Shown here in pieces: positions 1-8,807 of a DNA stretch of 64,000 nucleotides (positions are counted from its first letter, which is position 1; each line of letters starts with the position of its first letter). The stretch lies in NCBI GenBank assembly GCA_016213775.1, contig JACQZR010000309.1, positions 1 through 64,000 of the forward strand, read 5' to 3'. Under the pieces are notes generated by a model. That model had not been told where the DNA came from. It did not search any database and saw only the letters and a program-made list of their open reading frames with translations. The position numbers and the translations under genes are program-made. This stretch comes from Acidobacteriota bacterium. Lineage in GTDB: Bacteria; Acidobacteriota; Terriglobia; Bryobacterales; Bryobacteraceae.

Positions 1-239
1 CCCACCCCCCTCCAGGGGGGCCAGAAGCGGCACGATCTTCGCTTCGCTCAGATCGAGCCGCGCTTGATGCCGCGCCAAAAGCGCGCGGTAAGGTGTTTTT
101 CAAAACAAGAGAGAAGCAACAACACTCGAAATGGAATGTTCTACTGCTTCTGTTCAACAATGAAGAGGTAAGAATCTAATCCCGTTGCGTAAGTGAACTT
201 TCCCCCACCCAGCCGCGTATCAATTCACTAAGGAGTGTT
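1..239. other. left-edge sequence, no gene assigned
   Basis: No convincing complete gene lies here. On the minus strand about 30 codons are open from roughly position 92 to the window edge (reading YRALLARHQARLDLSEAK and onward). This could be the start of a gene running off the left edge, but I saw no ribosome binding site or recognisable family. The last bases carry the ribosome binding site (AAGGAG) of the next gene. Confidence 0.3.
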
Positions 240-608
240 ATGCACAAACTGCTGTTCGCTTTCGTTCTCGCTACCGCCACGTTGCTGGCGGGGGATGCTT
301 CTGGGAAATGGTCCGGCAATATGCGGCCCACCACCGGTGACGGCAACGATCGCCCGGTAACTTTGATCCTCAAACAGGAGGGTGCGGTTCTCACGGGCAG
401 CGGTGGACCTGCCGAGGAAAAGCAGACCCCCATCAATCCGGGCAAGGTCCAAGGCGACGAGCTGAACTTCACCGTCAACATCGGCAATGGCGCTGTCCTC
501 ACCTTCAAACTCAAAATGAGCGGCGACGATATTACCGGTGATGTCCAAATGGCCCGCGATGGCCAAACCGAAACCGGCAAGGTCACGCTAAAGCGCGCAA
601 AGAGCTGA
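240..608 (+). CDS. small secreted protein of unknown function
   Basis: A 122-residue protein with a clear Sec signal peptide (MHKLLFAFVLATATLLAGDA) and a short beta-rich mature part. It starts at ATG after AAGGAG with good spacing. The mature part has alternating hydrophobic strands (VTLILKQEGAVLTGSGG, LNFTVNIGNGAVLTFKLKM, ITGDVQM), like the small secreted beta-sandwich proteins common in Acidobacteriota. It lacks any catalytic motif. Its 3' end overlaps the convergent dusB by about 21 bp. I cannot assign a function; a periplasmic or extracellular location is inferred from the signal peptide. Confidence 0.7.
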   Translation: MHKLLFAFVLATATLLAGDASGKWSGNMRPTTGDGNDRPVTLILKQEGAVLTGSGGPAEEKQTPINPGKVQGDELNFTVNIGNGAVLTFKLKMSGDDITGDVQMARDGQTETGKVTLKRAKS

Positions 609-1610
609 CGGCGCGTTGAGCTCTTCGTCAAAGAAGCGGTCCACCATTTCGAGAATCGCTTCTGCCTTCATCGCATGATAGATCGCCGCCCGCAGCTTCG
701 ATCCGTTTCTCACCCCGTGCGTAAAGTAAGTGGCGAACTGCTTCATCTTGCCGACCGCATCCGGCGCGTCCATTTCGCATAGCATCGTGTAATAGCTGCG
801 CATGATATCGTAGCGGTCCCGCTCGCTCGGCTTCCAGTAGGAGCCCGTCGCCGTGTACTCCGCAATCTGCCGGAAGATCCATGGATTGGCCGACGCCGTC
901 CGCCCGATCATCACCGCATCGCAGCCGGTCTCCCTCACCATCCGCGCCGCGTCTTCGGGTGTGGCGACGTCGCCATTGCCAATCACGGGAATCACCTTCA
1001 CCGCGTCCTTCAACGCGGCGATCCGGTTCCAATCAGCCTTGCCCGCATAGCCTTGTTCGCGGGTCCGCGGATGCAGCGCAATCGCCTGCAACCCGCACTC
1101 CTCGGCGAGCTTGCCCATCCGCAGATAGACGAGCTCGTTGTCGTTCCAACCGGCGCGAAACTTCATCGTCAAAGGGATGGTGATCGCCTTGCGTACCTCC
1201 CGCAGCACCGTCTCCACCAACGGCAGATCGCGCAGCAGGCCCGATCCGCCATTGCACTTCACCACCTTGTTCACCGGGCATCCGAAGTTGATGTCAACGG
1301 CGTCAAACCCGAGCCCCTCGCACACGCGCGCAGCCTCGGCCATCACCTCCGGATCGGAACCGAAAAGCTGCGACGAGATGGGATGCTCCTCGGGCTCAAA
1401 GTAGAGGTAGCGGAAGGCCTTGGTCGGCTTGCGCGATTTCTTCAGATTCACCACCCCGTGTGAGCTGGTGAATTCGGTCATGATGAGCCCGCAGCCGCCC
1501 TGATTGCGGATCAGGCGGCGAAACACCGTATCGGTAACACCGGCCATCGGCGCAAGCACAGTGGCTGGCGCGATGCCGACCGGACCAATGGAAAAACGCG
1601 GCGGGACCAT
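588..1610 (-). CDS. dusB: tRNA-dihydrouridine synthase DusB
   Basis: A 340-residue FMN-dependent tRNA-dihydrouridine synthase of the NifR3/DusB group, which reduces uridine in the tRNA D-loop using NAD(P)H. The FMN barrel begins with LAPMAGVTDTVFRR (about residues 19-32). The family signature DINFGCPVNKV carries the catalytic cysteine (C111), and later blocks include MKFRAGW, ALHPRTREQGYAG, VIGNGDV and DAVMIGRTASANPWIF. Length is normal for DusB. It stands alone on the minus strand, convergent with the small secreted protein gene. Confidence 0.95.
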   Translation of the reverse strand: MVPPRFSIGPVGIAPATVLAPMAGVTDTVFRRLIRNQGGCGLIMTEFTSSHGVVNLKKSRKPTKAFRYLYFEPEEHPISSQLFGSDPEVMAEAARVCEGLGFDAVDINFGCPVNKVVKCNGGSGLLRDLPLVETVLREVRKAITIPLTMKFRAGWNDNELVYLRMGKLAEECGLQAIALHPRTREQGYAGKADWNRIAALKDAVKVIPVIGNGDVATPEDAARMVRETGCDAVMIGRTASANPWIFRQIAEYTATGSYWKPSERDRYDIMRSYYTMLCEMDAPDAVGKMKQFATYFTHGVRNGSKLRAAIYHAMKAEAILEMVDRFFDEELNAPSALCAL

Positions 1611-1626
1611 TACTACTAGTTTCGCA

Positions 1627-2004
1627 CTACTGGATGTGTCCGTCCTCGGCGTACCAGGGATGGATCTCCACCATCATGCGGCCGGCCTTCACCATCGGAT
1701 CCTCTTCGGCTAGTGCCTTCATCTCCTCCATCGAATCGGCGCCTTTGAAGATGAGGATGCCGCGGATGTCGCCGTTGTCCCCAAACGGTCCGGCCAGCAG
1801 CAGCTTGCCCGCTTTGTGCATCGCCGTCAGGTGCCCCATGTGCGCTTTGCCCAGTCCGGCCAGTTCCTCTTTCCCGGGAGGCGAATTCCACGCCGGCCCC
1901 TTCTTGAGAAAGGCCATGTAGTACTTCACGAGCTTTGGCGGCGCAGCCCCCTCCTGCGCCATCAAAGTGGCGCACAGCAACAGAATTGTGAGTAGGATTC
2001 TCAT
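1627..2004 (-). CDS. secreted YCII-like domain protein
   Basis: About 125 residues: a signal peptide (MRILLTILLLCATLMAQ) followed by a YCII-like alpha-beta ferredoxin fold (KYYMAFLKKGP, LGKAHMGHLTAMHKAGKLLLAGPFGD, ILIFKGADSMEEMKALAEEDPMVKAG, VEIHPW). YCII proteins are distant relatives of muconolactone isomerases, with a conserved His in the first half and an Asp/His pair; the exact reaction is unknown. I chose the ATG at 2004, although a GTG three codons upstream (2013) is in frame. It precedes dusB on the same strand with a short gap and may share its transcript. Confidence 0.75.
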   Translation of the reverse strand: MRILLTILLLCATLMAQEGAAPPKLVKYYMAFLKKGPAWNSPPGKEELAGLGKAHMGHLTAMHKAGKLLLAGPFGDNGDIRGILIFKGADSMEEMKALAEEDPMVKAGRMMVEIHPWYAEDGHIQ

Positions 2005-2054
2005 GTCCCTCACTAATTACGTGCTGCGCCGTGGTTCTTTACTCTTTACTCTCT

Positions 2055-3743
2055 TTACCGCACTACGCTGAGCGATCTCGTCTGCGAAATGATGTCCCCG
2101 GACACCACCATCTCGACGCGGCGGTTGCGCTGCCGGCCTTCGTTGGTGTTGTTGGAAGCCACCGGCTGCGTCTTGCCGAAGCCCCTCGACGTCATTGTGT
2201 CGCCGCCGACGCCCTGCGATTGCAGATACTCGCGGACGGCGCTGGCGCGCTGTTCGGACAGCCTCTGATTGAACTCCTCGCTGCCGATGCTATCGGTATG
2301 GCCCTCGATCTCCAGCTTCAGGCCAGGGTGCGCCAGAACGATGCCGGACACCTTGGCGAGCTTCTCCCGAGTGCCGGCGCGAAGCGTCGACTTGCCGAAA
2401 TCGAACAGCACATCGGACATGTTGACGATGAGTCCGCGCGCCGTATCGCGCGTTTCCAGCACGAGGTTCAACTGGCGTAGCAACTGCGCGCGCAACTCAG
2501 CCTTCTCGTCCTCCGCTTTCTTGCGCAGACGGTCGGCATTGTCGGCGGCGGCCCTGGAGGCATCGGCGGCGAGGCGCGCCTTTTCGGCGTCCGCCTGCGC
2601 GGCCTGCTGTTGTGCCAGCGCGGCGGCGCGGGCGGCGTCCAGCCGGGCTATTTCGGCTTGCGTGGAGGCCCTCACCTTCTCTTGCTCGATGCGAAGGCGC
2701 TCCAACTCCGCCTGCGCGGCGGCCTTCTGCGATTCGGCCTGTGTACGGCGTGCCAGTTCAGCCCGCTGCTCGGCCTCAGCTCTCGCCCGTCGCGCCATTT
2801 CGTCTTCGGCGATGCGGCGCTGTTCGGCTGCCTGCCGCGACTTATCGGCGGCCTCCGCTTTGGCCTTCTCTTCGCGAGCGGCTGCGGCGGCGCGTTCCTG
2901 CGCGAGCTGTTCCTCTTCCTGGCGCCGGACCGTGATCAATCGAGCGTCTTCCGCCCGCTGCGCGGCTTCGCGAGCCGTCGTCCCGACGGCCTTCCTGTCC
3001 TTGCTGGAGCGGTAGTAGTCTTCAGCGTTCTTCAATCCGATGACAGCCTTCTGAAACACGTCGGGGGCATACTGATCGGCACCCTGCCAGCGGGCGATCT
3101 GCACCGCGTTGCGCGCTTCTCTCAGTTCCAGCGGCACGTTGGGATCGGTCAGGGCATAGCGCAGTTCCACCGGATTCCCCTTCAGCACGTAGGCGCCCTT
3201 GGGCACCAGTTCGTACTTCACGTCGATGGGCATAATCGTCCCCGTCGTGTCCTGGCGAACGAAGTTCTCCATCACCACGACATCGCTCGGCTGCGTAACC
3301 GCGAAGTACGGTTCGGCGGTCACGATCAGGCCGAAGACCTGTAGTTCGCAAGTCGCGCTGATCTTCGATTTCGTGCCGTTGCCGTTAATCACGATCTCGC
3401 CGAGATTTACGGGCCTGCCTTCGGGTGTGATCGCCCACAGCACGTAGGTGACGTACTCCGGTCCGTAGGAGAAGGCGGGGTTCATCTTCTCCATTGACGC
3501 GTCGATCTTGATGACGCCCTGTTTGCTTTCCACACGTGCCTCGCCGCGAGCGGCGGGCATGAGCGAGGTGCCGCGGAAATCGACATTCGTCGCCCCGCTG
3601 CGGTGGTGATAGTTGATGGCCTTCGCCGTGCGCGACACGACGCTCACTCTGAACACCGGCGTGGGTGTGATCTCCTGCGGCGCCTGCGCGACGAGCAGTC
3701 CTGCAAACACACTCGCCGCTCCGATCATCGTGTGTATCTTCAT
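2055..3743 (-). CDS. OmpA-family protein with long coiled coil
   Basis: A 562-residue exported protein with a signal peptide (about 1-21), a beta-rich N-terminal half (about 30-225), a long Ala/Glu/Arg/Lys-rich coiled coil (about 245-420) and a C-terminal OmpA/MotB peptidoglycan-binding domain (about 430-550). The OmpA part shows LFDFGKSTLRAG, then IEGHTDSIGSEEFNQRLSEQRA, then SRGFGKTQPVASNNTNEGRQRNRRVEM, the usual contacts to diaminopimelate. It probably bridges the outer envelope and the cell wall. A glycine-zipper protein gene lies just upstream on the same strand, which supports an envelope operon. Confidence 0.9.
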   Translation of the reverse strand: MKIHTMIGAASVFAGLLVAQAPQEITPTPVFRVSVVSRTAKAINYHHRSGATNVDFRGTSLMPAARGEARVESKQGVIKIDASMEKMNPAFSYGPEYVTYVLWAITPEGRPVNLGEIVINGNGTKSKISATCELQVFGLIVTAEPYFAVTQPSDVVVMENFVRQDTTGTIMPIDVKYELVPKGAYVLKGNPVELRYALTDPNVPLELREARNAVQIARWQGADQYAPDVFQKAVIGLKNAEDYYRSSKDRKAVGTTAREAAQRAEDARLITVRRQEEEQLAQERAAAAAREEKAKAEAADKSRQAAEQRRIAEDEMARRARAEAEQRAELARRTQAESQKAAAQAELERLRIEQEKVRASTQAEIARLDAARAAALAQQQAAQADAEKARLAADASRAAADNADRLRKKAEDEKAELRAQLLRQLNLVLETRDTARGLIVNMSDVLFDFGKSTLRAGTREKLAKVSGIVLAHPGLKLEIEGHTDSIGSEEFNQRLSEQRASAVREYLQSQGVGGDTMTSRGFGKTQPVASNNTNEGRQRNRRVEMVVSGDIISQTRSLSVVR

Positions 3744-3769
3744 AGTCTCTCTCCTCTGTGGGTTCTGAT

Positions 3770-4333
3770 TCAGTTCTTGGCTGCTACAGTTAACGGTTTG
3801 CTGAGACGGAACGTCAGGACGGATTCGGTGGGGAGCTTCACTTCCTTGCCCCTGGTGAGGGTCTGGGTGGCGCCACCCGCGCCCGCTCCGGCAGCCGCTC
3901 CAATCGCCGCGCCTTTGCCGCCTCCCGCGATTGCCCCGACAATCGCGCCCAATGCCGCGCCGCCGCCCACCATCACGCCCGTGCGTTTGTTCTTACCGAC
4001 GCCGTCGCGCTGATTGGCCTGGTCGATTTCGTCGCAGTCGACGGAGTATTTGATGCCATTGACGGTGACGCTGACAAGGTCGATGGCGAGCTCGCCTTTG
4101 GATATCTTGCGAACAGTCAACGCTGCTTCCGAAGCCTTCGGAATAGCTACCGCCCCGGATTCATCCATGATGTCCTGCTGGATGTTCGCCGAAAACGTCC
4201 GGTTGGGCGTCGCCTCGGAGGTCCGGATGTACTCGCTGGTACGAATGCTCACATCCGTGCCCGCGGGAACGTTGCCCGCCACTGCGACAGCGCTCCAAAC
4301 CGCTGTGGTCAAGAGAATGGGGAGTATTTTCAT
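3770..4333 (-). CDS. exported glycine-zipper (YMGG-like) protein
   Basis: A 187-residue protein with a signal peptide (MKILPILLTTAVWSAVAVAG). An OmpA-like glycine zipper around residues 120-155 is visible as alternating small residues (VGGGAALGAIVGAIAGGGKGAAIGAAAGAGAGG). Glycine zippers pack transmembrane helices or oligomerise in the envelope. The N-terminal half (VRTSEYI, FSANIQQDIMDESGAVAIPKGSEA-like) resembles acidobacterial proteins of this class. It is the first gene of a likely two-gene unit with the OmpA-family protein downstream (27-bp gap). Confidence 0.8.
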   Translation of the reverse strand: MKILPILLTTAVWSAVAVAGNVPAGTDVSIRTSEYIRTSEATPNRTFSANIQQDIMDESGAVAIPKASEAALTVRKISKGELAIDLVSVTVNGIKYSVDCDEIDQANQRDGVGKNKRTGVMVGGGAALGAIVGAIAGGGKGAAIGAAAGAGAGGATQTLTRGKEVKLPTESVLTFRLSKPLTVAAKN

Positions 4334-4474
4334 GCCTTTGTAGATGCACCGGACATGCCAAACACTTCAACCATCTAGATTGAATCACTTAGGCCGAACG
4401 GAACTAGGGTGAACCCTTGAAAAAATTTCCGGAATCCGGTCAAGCCTACCAGCCGCGATCGCTACAATACCGGG

Positions 4475-5347
4475 GTGGCCGATCGATTCCGGATCTTCCA
4501 GCAGCCCGCTAAATCGATATTGACACGCACCAGCGGCTTCATCGCGCAGGCCGGGTTTTCACACTCGTTAACTCCCGCGCGCAACTGCACCTTCGGGTGT
4601 GTGTACTGCTACGTGCCCACCATGGGCATCTACGGCGGCCTCAAGCCTGACGATTGGAGGCGCTGGGGACAGTTCACGACTCTGAAACAAAATGCTGCGG
4701 AATTGTTGCGGCGCGAGCTGCGGCCGCCGCAACGCATTTACTGTTCTCCACTTGTCGACCCGTATCAGCCAACGGAAGCTCTTCAGCCCCTAATGCCGGA
4801 ACTGTTGCAGGCCTTGATCGGCCACCCGCCTCAGGTGTTTGTCATTCAAACACGGGGACCTCTGATCTTGCGCGACCTTGCCCTGCTCCGGGAATTGGCG
4901 GTCAGGGCTACGTTGCGCGTGAGCTTTTCTATCACCACCGATCGCGACGACATTCGCCGGTTGTACGAACCGCACTGCGCGCCGGTCCCGGAACGGCTGG
5001 CGGCTGTGGCCGCTTTGAACGACGCTGGAATCGCGGCGCAGGCCACGCTCGCGCCGCTGCTTCCCTGTGACCCCGAGGCGCTGGTGGATGCGGCGTGCGC
5101 GGTGTCGCCGTACGACATAGTTGCCGATCCGTTGCACCTCCGCACTGTGAAGCGTCAAGGCGCCACCACCCGCGAGCAGGCGTTTCGCATCGCGGAGCAT
5201 CACGGCCATCTCGATTGGTTCGACGCTGGCTTTCAGCGGGCAATCGTGGCGAAAATGGAAGACAGGGCTCGGAGGCGCGGCCGTCGCTTCGCCATCGGCC
5301 CGGAGGCTTTTTCATGGTTGGCACAACCAAATCTACCCCGCGCGTAG
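4475..5347 (+). CDS. radical SAM protein, spore-photolyase-like (SplB-related)
   Basis: A 290-residue radical SAM protein. The cluster motif is C-x3-C-x2-C in NCTFGCVYCYVPTM near residue 40, inside the context SLTPARNCTFGCVYCY typical of the SPL-family radical SAM proteins found outside spore formers. Downstream blocks (YCSPLVDPYQPTE, IQTRGPLILRDL, VSFSITTD) are also typical of that family. The start is GTG at 4475. The end overlaps the start of the aldehyde dehydrogenase gene by 34 bp, so the two are probably co-transcribed. Actual substrate is unknown; DNA photoproduct repair is not implied. Confidence 0.85.
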   Translation: MADRFRIFQQPAKSILTRTSGFIAQAGFSHSLTPARNCTFGCVYCYVPTMGIYGGLKPDDWRRWGQFTTLKQNAAELLRRELRPPQRIYCSPLVDPYQPTEALQPLMPELLQALIGHPPQVFVIQTRGPLILRDLALLRELAVRATLRVSFSITTDRDDIRRLYEPHCAPVPERLAAVAALNDAGIAAQATLAPLLPCDPEALVDAACAVSPYDIVADPLHLRTVKRQGATTREQAFRIAEHHGHLDWFDAGFQRAIVAKMEDRARRRGRRFAIGPEAFSWLAQPNLPRA

Positions 5348-6855
5348 CCGATGTCCTCGATCGTCTCGGCATCCAGCGCGTCAACTCAGGCGCTTGCGCT
5401 GGTGAATGGCTCGACACCACTGGCGACGAGCTCGTCTCCTACAATCCCGCCGATGGAACCGCGATTGCCGCCGTGCGGCTCGCCAATGAAGAGGAGTACG
5501 ACGATGTGCTCTGGCAAGCCGGCAAAGTCCAGGAGCGCTGGCGCCTGGTACCGGCCCCGCAGCGTGGCCTCCTCGTGCGCGAGATCGGCGAAGCGCTGCG
5601 AGCGGCCAAGGACGATCTCGGCGCGCTGGTCACCATCGAGATGGGCAAGATCCTCGTTGAGGGGCGTGGCGAAGTGCAGGAGATGATCGACATTGCGGAC
5701 TTCGCGGTCGGGCTCTCGCGTCAGCTTTACGGCATGACCACGCACAGCGAGCGCCCCGGCCATCGCATGTACGAACAGTGGCATCCGCTGGGGATGGCGG
5801 GCATCATCACGGCATTCAACTTTCCCGTCGCTGTGTGGAGCTGGAACGCGCTGCTGGCCGCCGTTTGCGGCGACGTATGCGTGTGGAAGCCGTCACTCAA
5901 GACGCCGCTCACCGCGATTGCCGTGCAGCATATCGTCAACCGCGTGCTGGACCGCCATGACTGGAAGGGGCTTTTCAACCTCGTCATCGGGCGCGATGAC
6001 ATTGTCGGAGAGCGGATGATCAACGACAAGCGCCTGCCGCTGATCAGCGCCACGGGAAGTTGCCGCATGGGCCGTCATGTGGGGCAGACAGTGGCCGCGC
6101 GCATGGGCCGGTCGCTACTGGAACTGGGTGGCAACAACGGTGTCATCCTGATGGAAGACGCCAACCTCGACCTCGCGCTGCGGGCCGTGCTGTTTGGCGC
6201 GGTGGGCACGGCTGGTCAGCGATGCACCACTATCCGGCGGCTGTTTGTGCATCACGGCATCGCGCAGGAATTTCGCGGCCGGCTGGTTGCCGCCTACAAA
6301 CAGGTGCGCATCGGCGACCCGCTCGCGCCCTCCACGCTGATGGGTCCGTTGATCGATGAAGATGCCGTCAAGATGATGCTCGATGGTTTGCAGCGTGCCG
6401 ACCAGCAGGGCGGGGAACTGCTCCACGGCGGGTCGCGCCTCAACACGCGCGGGAGCTTTGTGGAACCCGCCATCGTCGGCGCCGGGCCGGAGATGCCCAT
6501 CGTGAAGGAGGAGATCTTCGCACCTATCCTTTACTTCATGGAGTTCGATGAACTCGACGAAGTGATCGCCGCCCACAACAATGTGCCGCAGGGGCTCAGC
6601 TCAGCGATGTTCACCAACAACCTGGCCGCCGCCGAGACTTTTCTTAGCGCGCGCGGCAGCGATTGCGGCATCGCCAACATCAACATCGGAACGAGCGGAG
6701 CGGAAATCGGCGGCGCCTTCGGCGGCGAAAAGGATACCGGCGGCGGACGCGAATCGGGGTCCGACGCGTGGAAGAGCTACATGCGCCGTCAAACGGTTAC
6801 CATAAACTATTCCGCCAGTCTCCCTCTGGCTCAAGGCATTTCATTCGATCTCTAG
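5314..6855 (+). CDS. aldehyde dehydrogenase, ALDH7 type (alpha-aminoadipic semialdehyde dehydrogenase-like)
   Basis: A 513-residue NAD(P)-dependent aldehyde dehydrogenase. The start is the ATG at 5314, eight bases after GGAGG; the open frame extends further upstream, but only inside the radical SAM gene. The general base E270 lies in LLELGGNNGVILMEDA and the nucleophile C304 in GTAGQRCTTIRRLF. The AFNFPVAVWSWNALLA block and the C-terminal GTSGAEIGGAFGGEKDTGGG block match ALDH7 (antiquitin/AmaB), which oxidises alpha-aminoadipate semialdehyde in lysine catabolism. The substrate is inferred from family only. Confidence 0.9.
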   Translation: MVGTTKSTPRVADVLDRLGIQRVNSGACAGEWLDTTGDELVSYNPADGTAIAAVRLANEEEYDDVLWQAGKVQERWRLVPAPQRGLLVREIGEALRAAKDDLGALVTIEMGKILVEGRGEVQEMIDIADFAVGLSRQLYGMTTHSERPGHRMYEQWHPLGMAGIITAFNFPVAVWSWNALLAAVCGDVCVWKPSLKTPLTAIAVQHIVNRVLDRHDWKGLFNLVIGRDDIVGERMINDKRLPLISATGSCRMGRHVGQTVAARMGRSLLELGGNNGVILMEDANLDLALRAVLFGAVGTAGQRCTTIRRLFVHHGIAQEFRGRLVAAYKQVRIGDPLAPSTLMGPLIDEDAVKMMLDGLQRADQQGGELLHGGSRLNTRGSFVEPAIVGAGPEMPIVKEEIFAPILYFMEFDELDEVIAAHNNVPQGLSSAMFTNNLAAAETFLSARGSDCGIANINIGTSGAEIGGAFGGEKDTGGGRESGSDAWKSYMRRQTVTINYSASLPLAQGISFDL

Positions 6856-6875
6856 TACCGAGGAGCAACGTTCGC

Positions 6876-7673
6876 TTGGCCATCTACACGTGTCACGACA
6901 TGATCCGGGACTGCCGCGCTGGGAATCACGCCGGCTGGTCCTATCTGGTCACCTACTATTTGCCGGTGCTGCGCACTCTGCTGCATCAGTACTACGCCGG
7001 GCGCGCCGGTGACGAGCAATTAATTGAACGCGTGCTGCTGAAACTGAAGTCTCCGCAACTGCCGCTCTATGCCGCCAACCCGTCCACGGAACGCGAGTGG
7101 GTCTGTTTGCTCCGTCAGGAACTGCTGCGCATTGTGGAGTTGGACAAAGCGAGCGACGCTGCCTCGATTCCAATCGACCTGGAGACGTTGACGCAGGCGC
7201 TGGAGCCGTTCACCATCATCGACCGGCAATTCATCTGGCTGGAGACCATGGGCTACAAGGCCGAATCCACGGCCTTGATGATGAACCTCGACACCTCGAG
7301 CGTGACACGGGCGCGCGAACGGGCCGAGGAGGCGCTGCGGCAACATATGGACCATTGGCGCCGCGGGCTGCTGTTGGAGAACGGTCTGGCGCTGAGCCTG
7401 CTCGCGGAGACTTCGCGCGGGGCCAACTGCCTGCCGGCACGCGCCTATCTCGACACTATCGACGGGCGTATCACCTGGTCACATAAAAAGGATTACGAGT
7501 TTCACCTGCGGCAGTGCTGGCATTGCGTGGATGCCTTCTGCCGCATCCGCGAAGTGGACTTTGCCCTGCGTGGGGTGAAACCGCTTGCTGAAGCCGAGGC
7601 GAGGCCGTATCACAAGTTGTTGGGAGTGCCGGAACCGAAGAAGGGCTTGTTGCAGGCCTTGTTTGCGCGCTAG
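6876..7673 (+). CDS. sigma-70-like protein with C-terminal ZAS-type zinc motif
   Basis: A 265-residue protein. The N-terminal part (DCRAGNHAGWSYLVTYYLPVLRTLL) resembles the helical region 2 of ECF-like sigma factors in Acidobacteriota. Residues around 110-160 (IIDRQFIWLETMGY, then STALMMNLDTSSVTRARERAEEAL) look like a sigma region 4 helix-turn-helix. The C-terminal part contains H210-x3-C214-x2-C217, the spacing of zinc-containing anti-sigma (ZAS) motifs. The chosen start is TTG at 6876 behind GAGGAG; ATG at 6900 is the alternative. It follows the ALDH gene by 20 bp and converges on an HD-GYP gene. The function is inferred: a sigma factor with a built-in zinc sensor or brake, or a degenerate regulator. 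Confidence 0.6.
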   Translation: MAIYTCHDMIRDCRAGNHAGWSYLVTYYLPVLRTLLHQYYAGRAGDEQLIERVLLKLKSPQLPLYAANPSTEREWVCLLRQELLRIVELDKASDAASIPIDLETLTQALEPFTIIDRQFIWLETMGYKAESTALMMNLDTSSVTRARERAEEALRQHMDHWRRGLLLENGLALSLLAETSRGANCLPARAYLDTIDGRITWSHKKDYEFHLRQCWHCVDAFCRIREVDFALRGVKPLAEAEARPYHKLLGVPEPKKGLLQALFAR

Positions 7674-7679
7674 CCGCCT

Positions 7680-8579
7680 TCAGGCGTATTCGGGTTCGCC
7701 AATGCGAGCGTAGATATCCGCGAACTCGCGGTGCACGTGGAGGAATGCGTTTAAACATGTTGGGTCGAAATGTTCCGGGCGAGTGCGGCTGTCGCCGTTC
7801 GTGATGATGTCGTATGCCTGCTCGTGGGGCAATCCCGGCTTGTAGGCGCGTGGGCTGCGCAGCGCATCGTAGTTGTCTGCGAGGGCGACAATTCGCGCCG
7901 CGACGGGTATTTCTTCACCCCTGCGCCCCAACGGGTAGCCGCTGCCGTCCCAACGTTCGTGATGGCCCAAGGCCACCTGGCTGGCGAGTTCCAGCAGTTC
8001 CGATTGCGACCCTTCCAGCAGACGGGCGCCAATGACTGGGTGCTGCTTCATCACCACCCATTCTTCTTCAGACAAGGGACCCTGCTTGCGCAAGATATGA
8101 TCCGGAATTCCGATCTTGCCAACGTCGTGCATCGGCGCAACCGTCGCAATGCGGTGAACTGCCTCGTGCGGTAAGCCAATGGCGAGCGCCAATGTCCGGG
8201 AGTATTCGGTGAGGCGTTCCATATGCGATCCCGTCTCCTGGTCCTTCCACGCCGATGCCCTGGTCAGGCGCCGGACCATATCGAGATAGGCGTTCTCCAA
8301 CTCGCGCGTCTTGAGCTGTTCGCGCTCGATGCTTGCTCTCAGCTCCATAGCGTAGGTTTGCAGCGTGTCATTGAGAACAGAGAGCTCGTGCGCTTTTTGC
8401 CGTTCCCGCTCTGCCAGATCGCCTAGCTGCAGAGCATAGAGTGTCAGTTGGTGGTTGGCCTGCTCCACCTGCTGCCGAAGATCGTATTCCGAACGGGCTT
8501 CCCGGGGTATGGCTTGGTTGTCCAGTACGCCAATGTGGCCGTAAGACATCTCCTTTGCCTGGTTGCGAGCTTTGCGCAT
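7680..8579 (-). CDS. HD-GYP domain protein (c-di-GMP phosphodiesterase type)
   Basis: A 299-residue protein with an N-terminal coiled coil (about 30-100, DLRQQVEQANHQL and beyond) and a C-terminal HD-GYP domain. The metal-binding HD pair is H151-D152 in MHDVGKIGIPDHIL, and the second block is HHERWDGSGYP at 206-216, so the GYP triad is intact. Such proteins hydrolyse cyclic di-GMP; no receiver domain is present, only the coiled coil. It is a single gene, convergent with the sigma-like gene and divergent from the TonB-dependent receptor gene. Confidence 0.9.
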   Translation of the reverse strand: MRKARNQAKEMSYGHIGVLDNQAIPREARSEYDLRQQVEQANHQLTLYALQLGDLAERERQKAHELSVLNDTLQTYAMELRASIEREQLKTRELENAYLDMVRRLTRASAWKDQETGSHMERLTEYSRTLALAIGLPHEAVHRIATVAPMHDVGKIGIPDHILRKQGPLSEEEWVVMKQHPVIGARLLEGSQSELLELASQVALGHHERWDGSGYPLGRRGEEIPVAARIVALADNYDALRSPRAYKPGLPHEQAYDIITNGDSRTRPEHFDPTCLNAFLHVHREFADIYARIGEPEYA

Positions 8580-8770
8580 TCTCTCTCCTTATCGGAACCA
8601 CGACGAGAGTCTGAGATAGGGAAATGCACTACCACTGGTTTGCGCATCGGTGTAAATGATGGCCGCGAACAACAACATCCTCCTCGCTCCCGGCTGCTGC
8701 AGCTTCCGGCTTCCTGCACGGCTCCTTCTTCGGCCTGGCTGCATTCCACCGTTACACGCACGGCGCAAAA

Positions 8771-8790
8771 AGGTGATACATCTATCACCT
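8771..8790. promoter_or_regulatory. perfect inverted repeat ahead of the receptor gene
   Basis: Arms AGGTGATA and TATCACCT flank a 4-base spacer, ending just before the ribosome binding site (GGAGAGGA) of the receptor gene at 8808. Its placement suggests a repressor operator or a leader hairpin controlling translation. No regulator for it is visible nearby. Confidence 0.5.
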
Positions 8791-8807
8791 ACGGAGAGGA
8801 TTACAGT

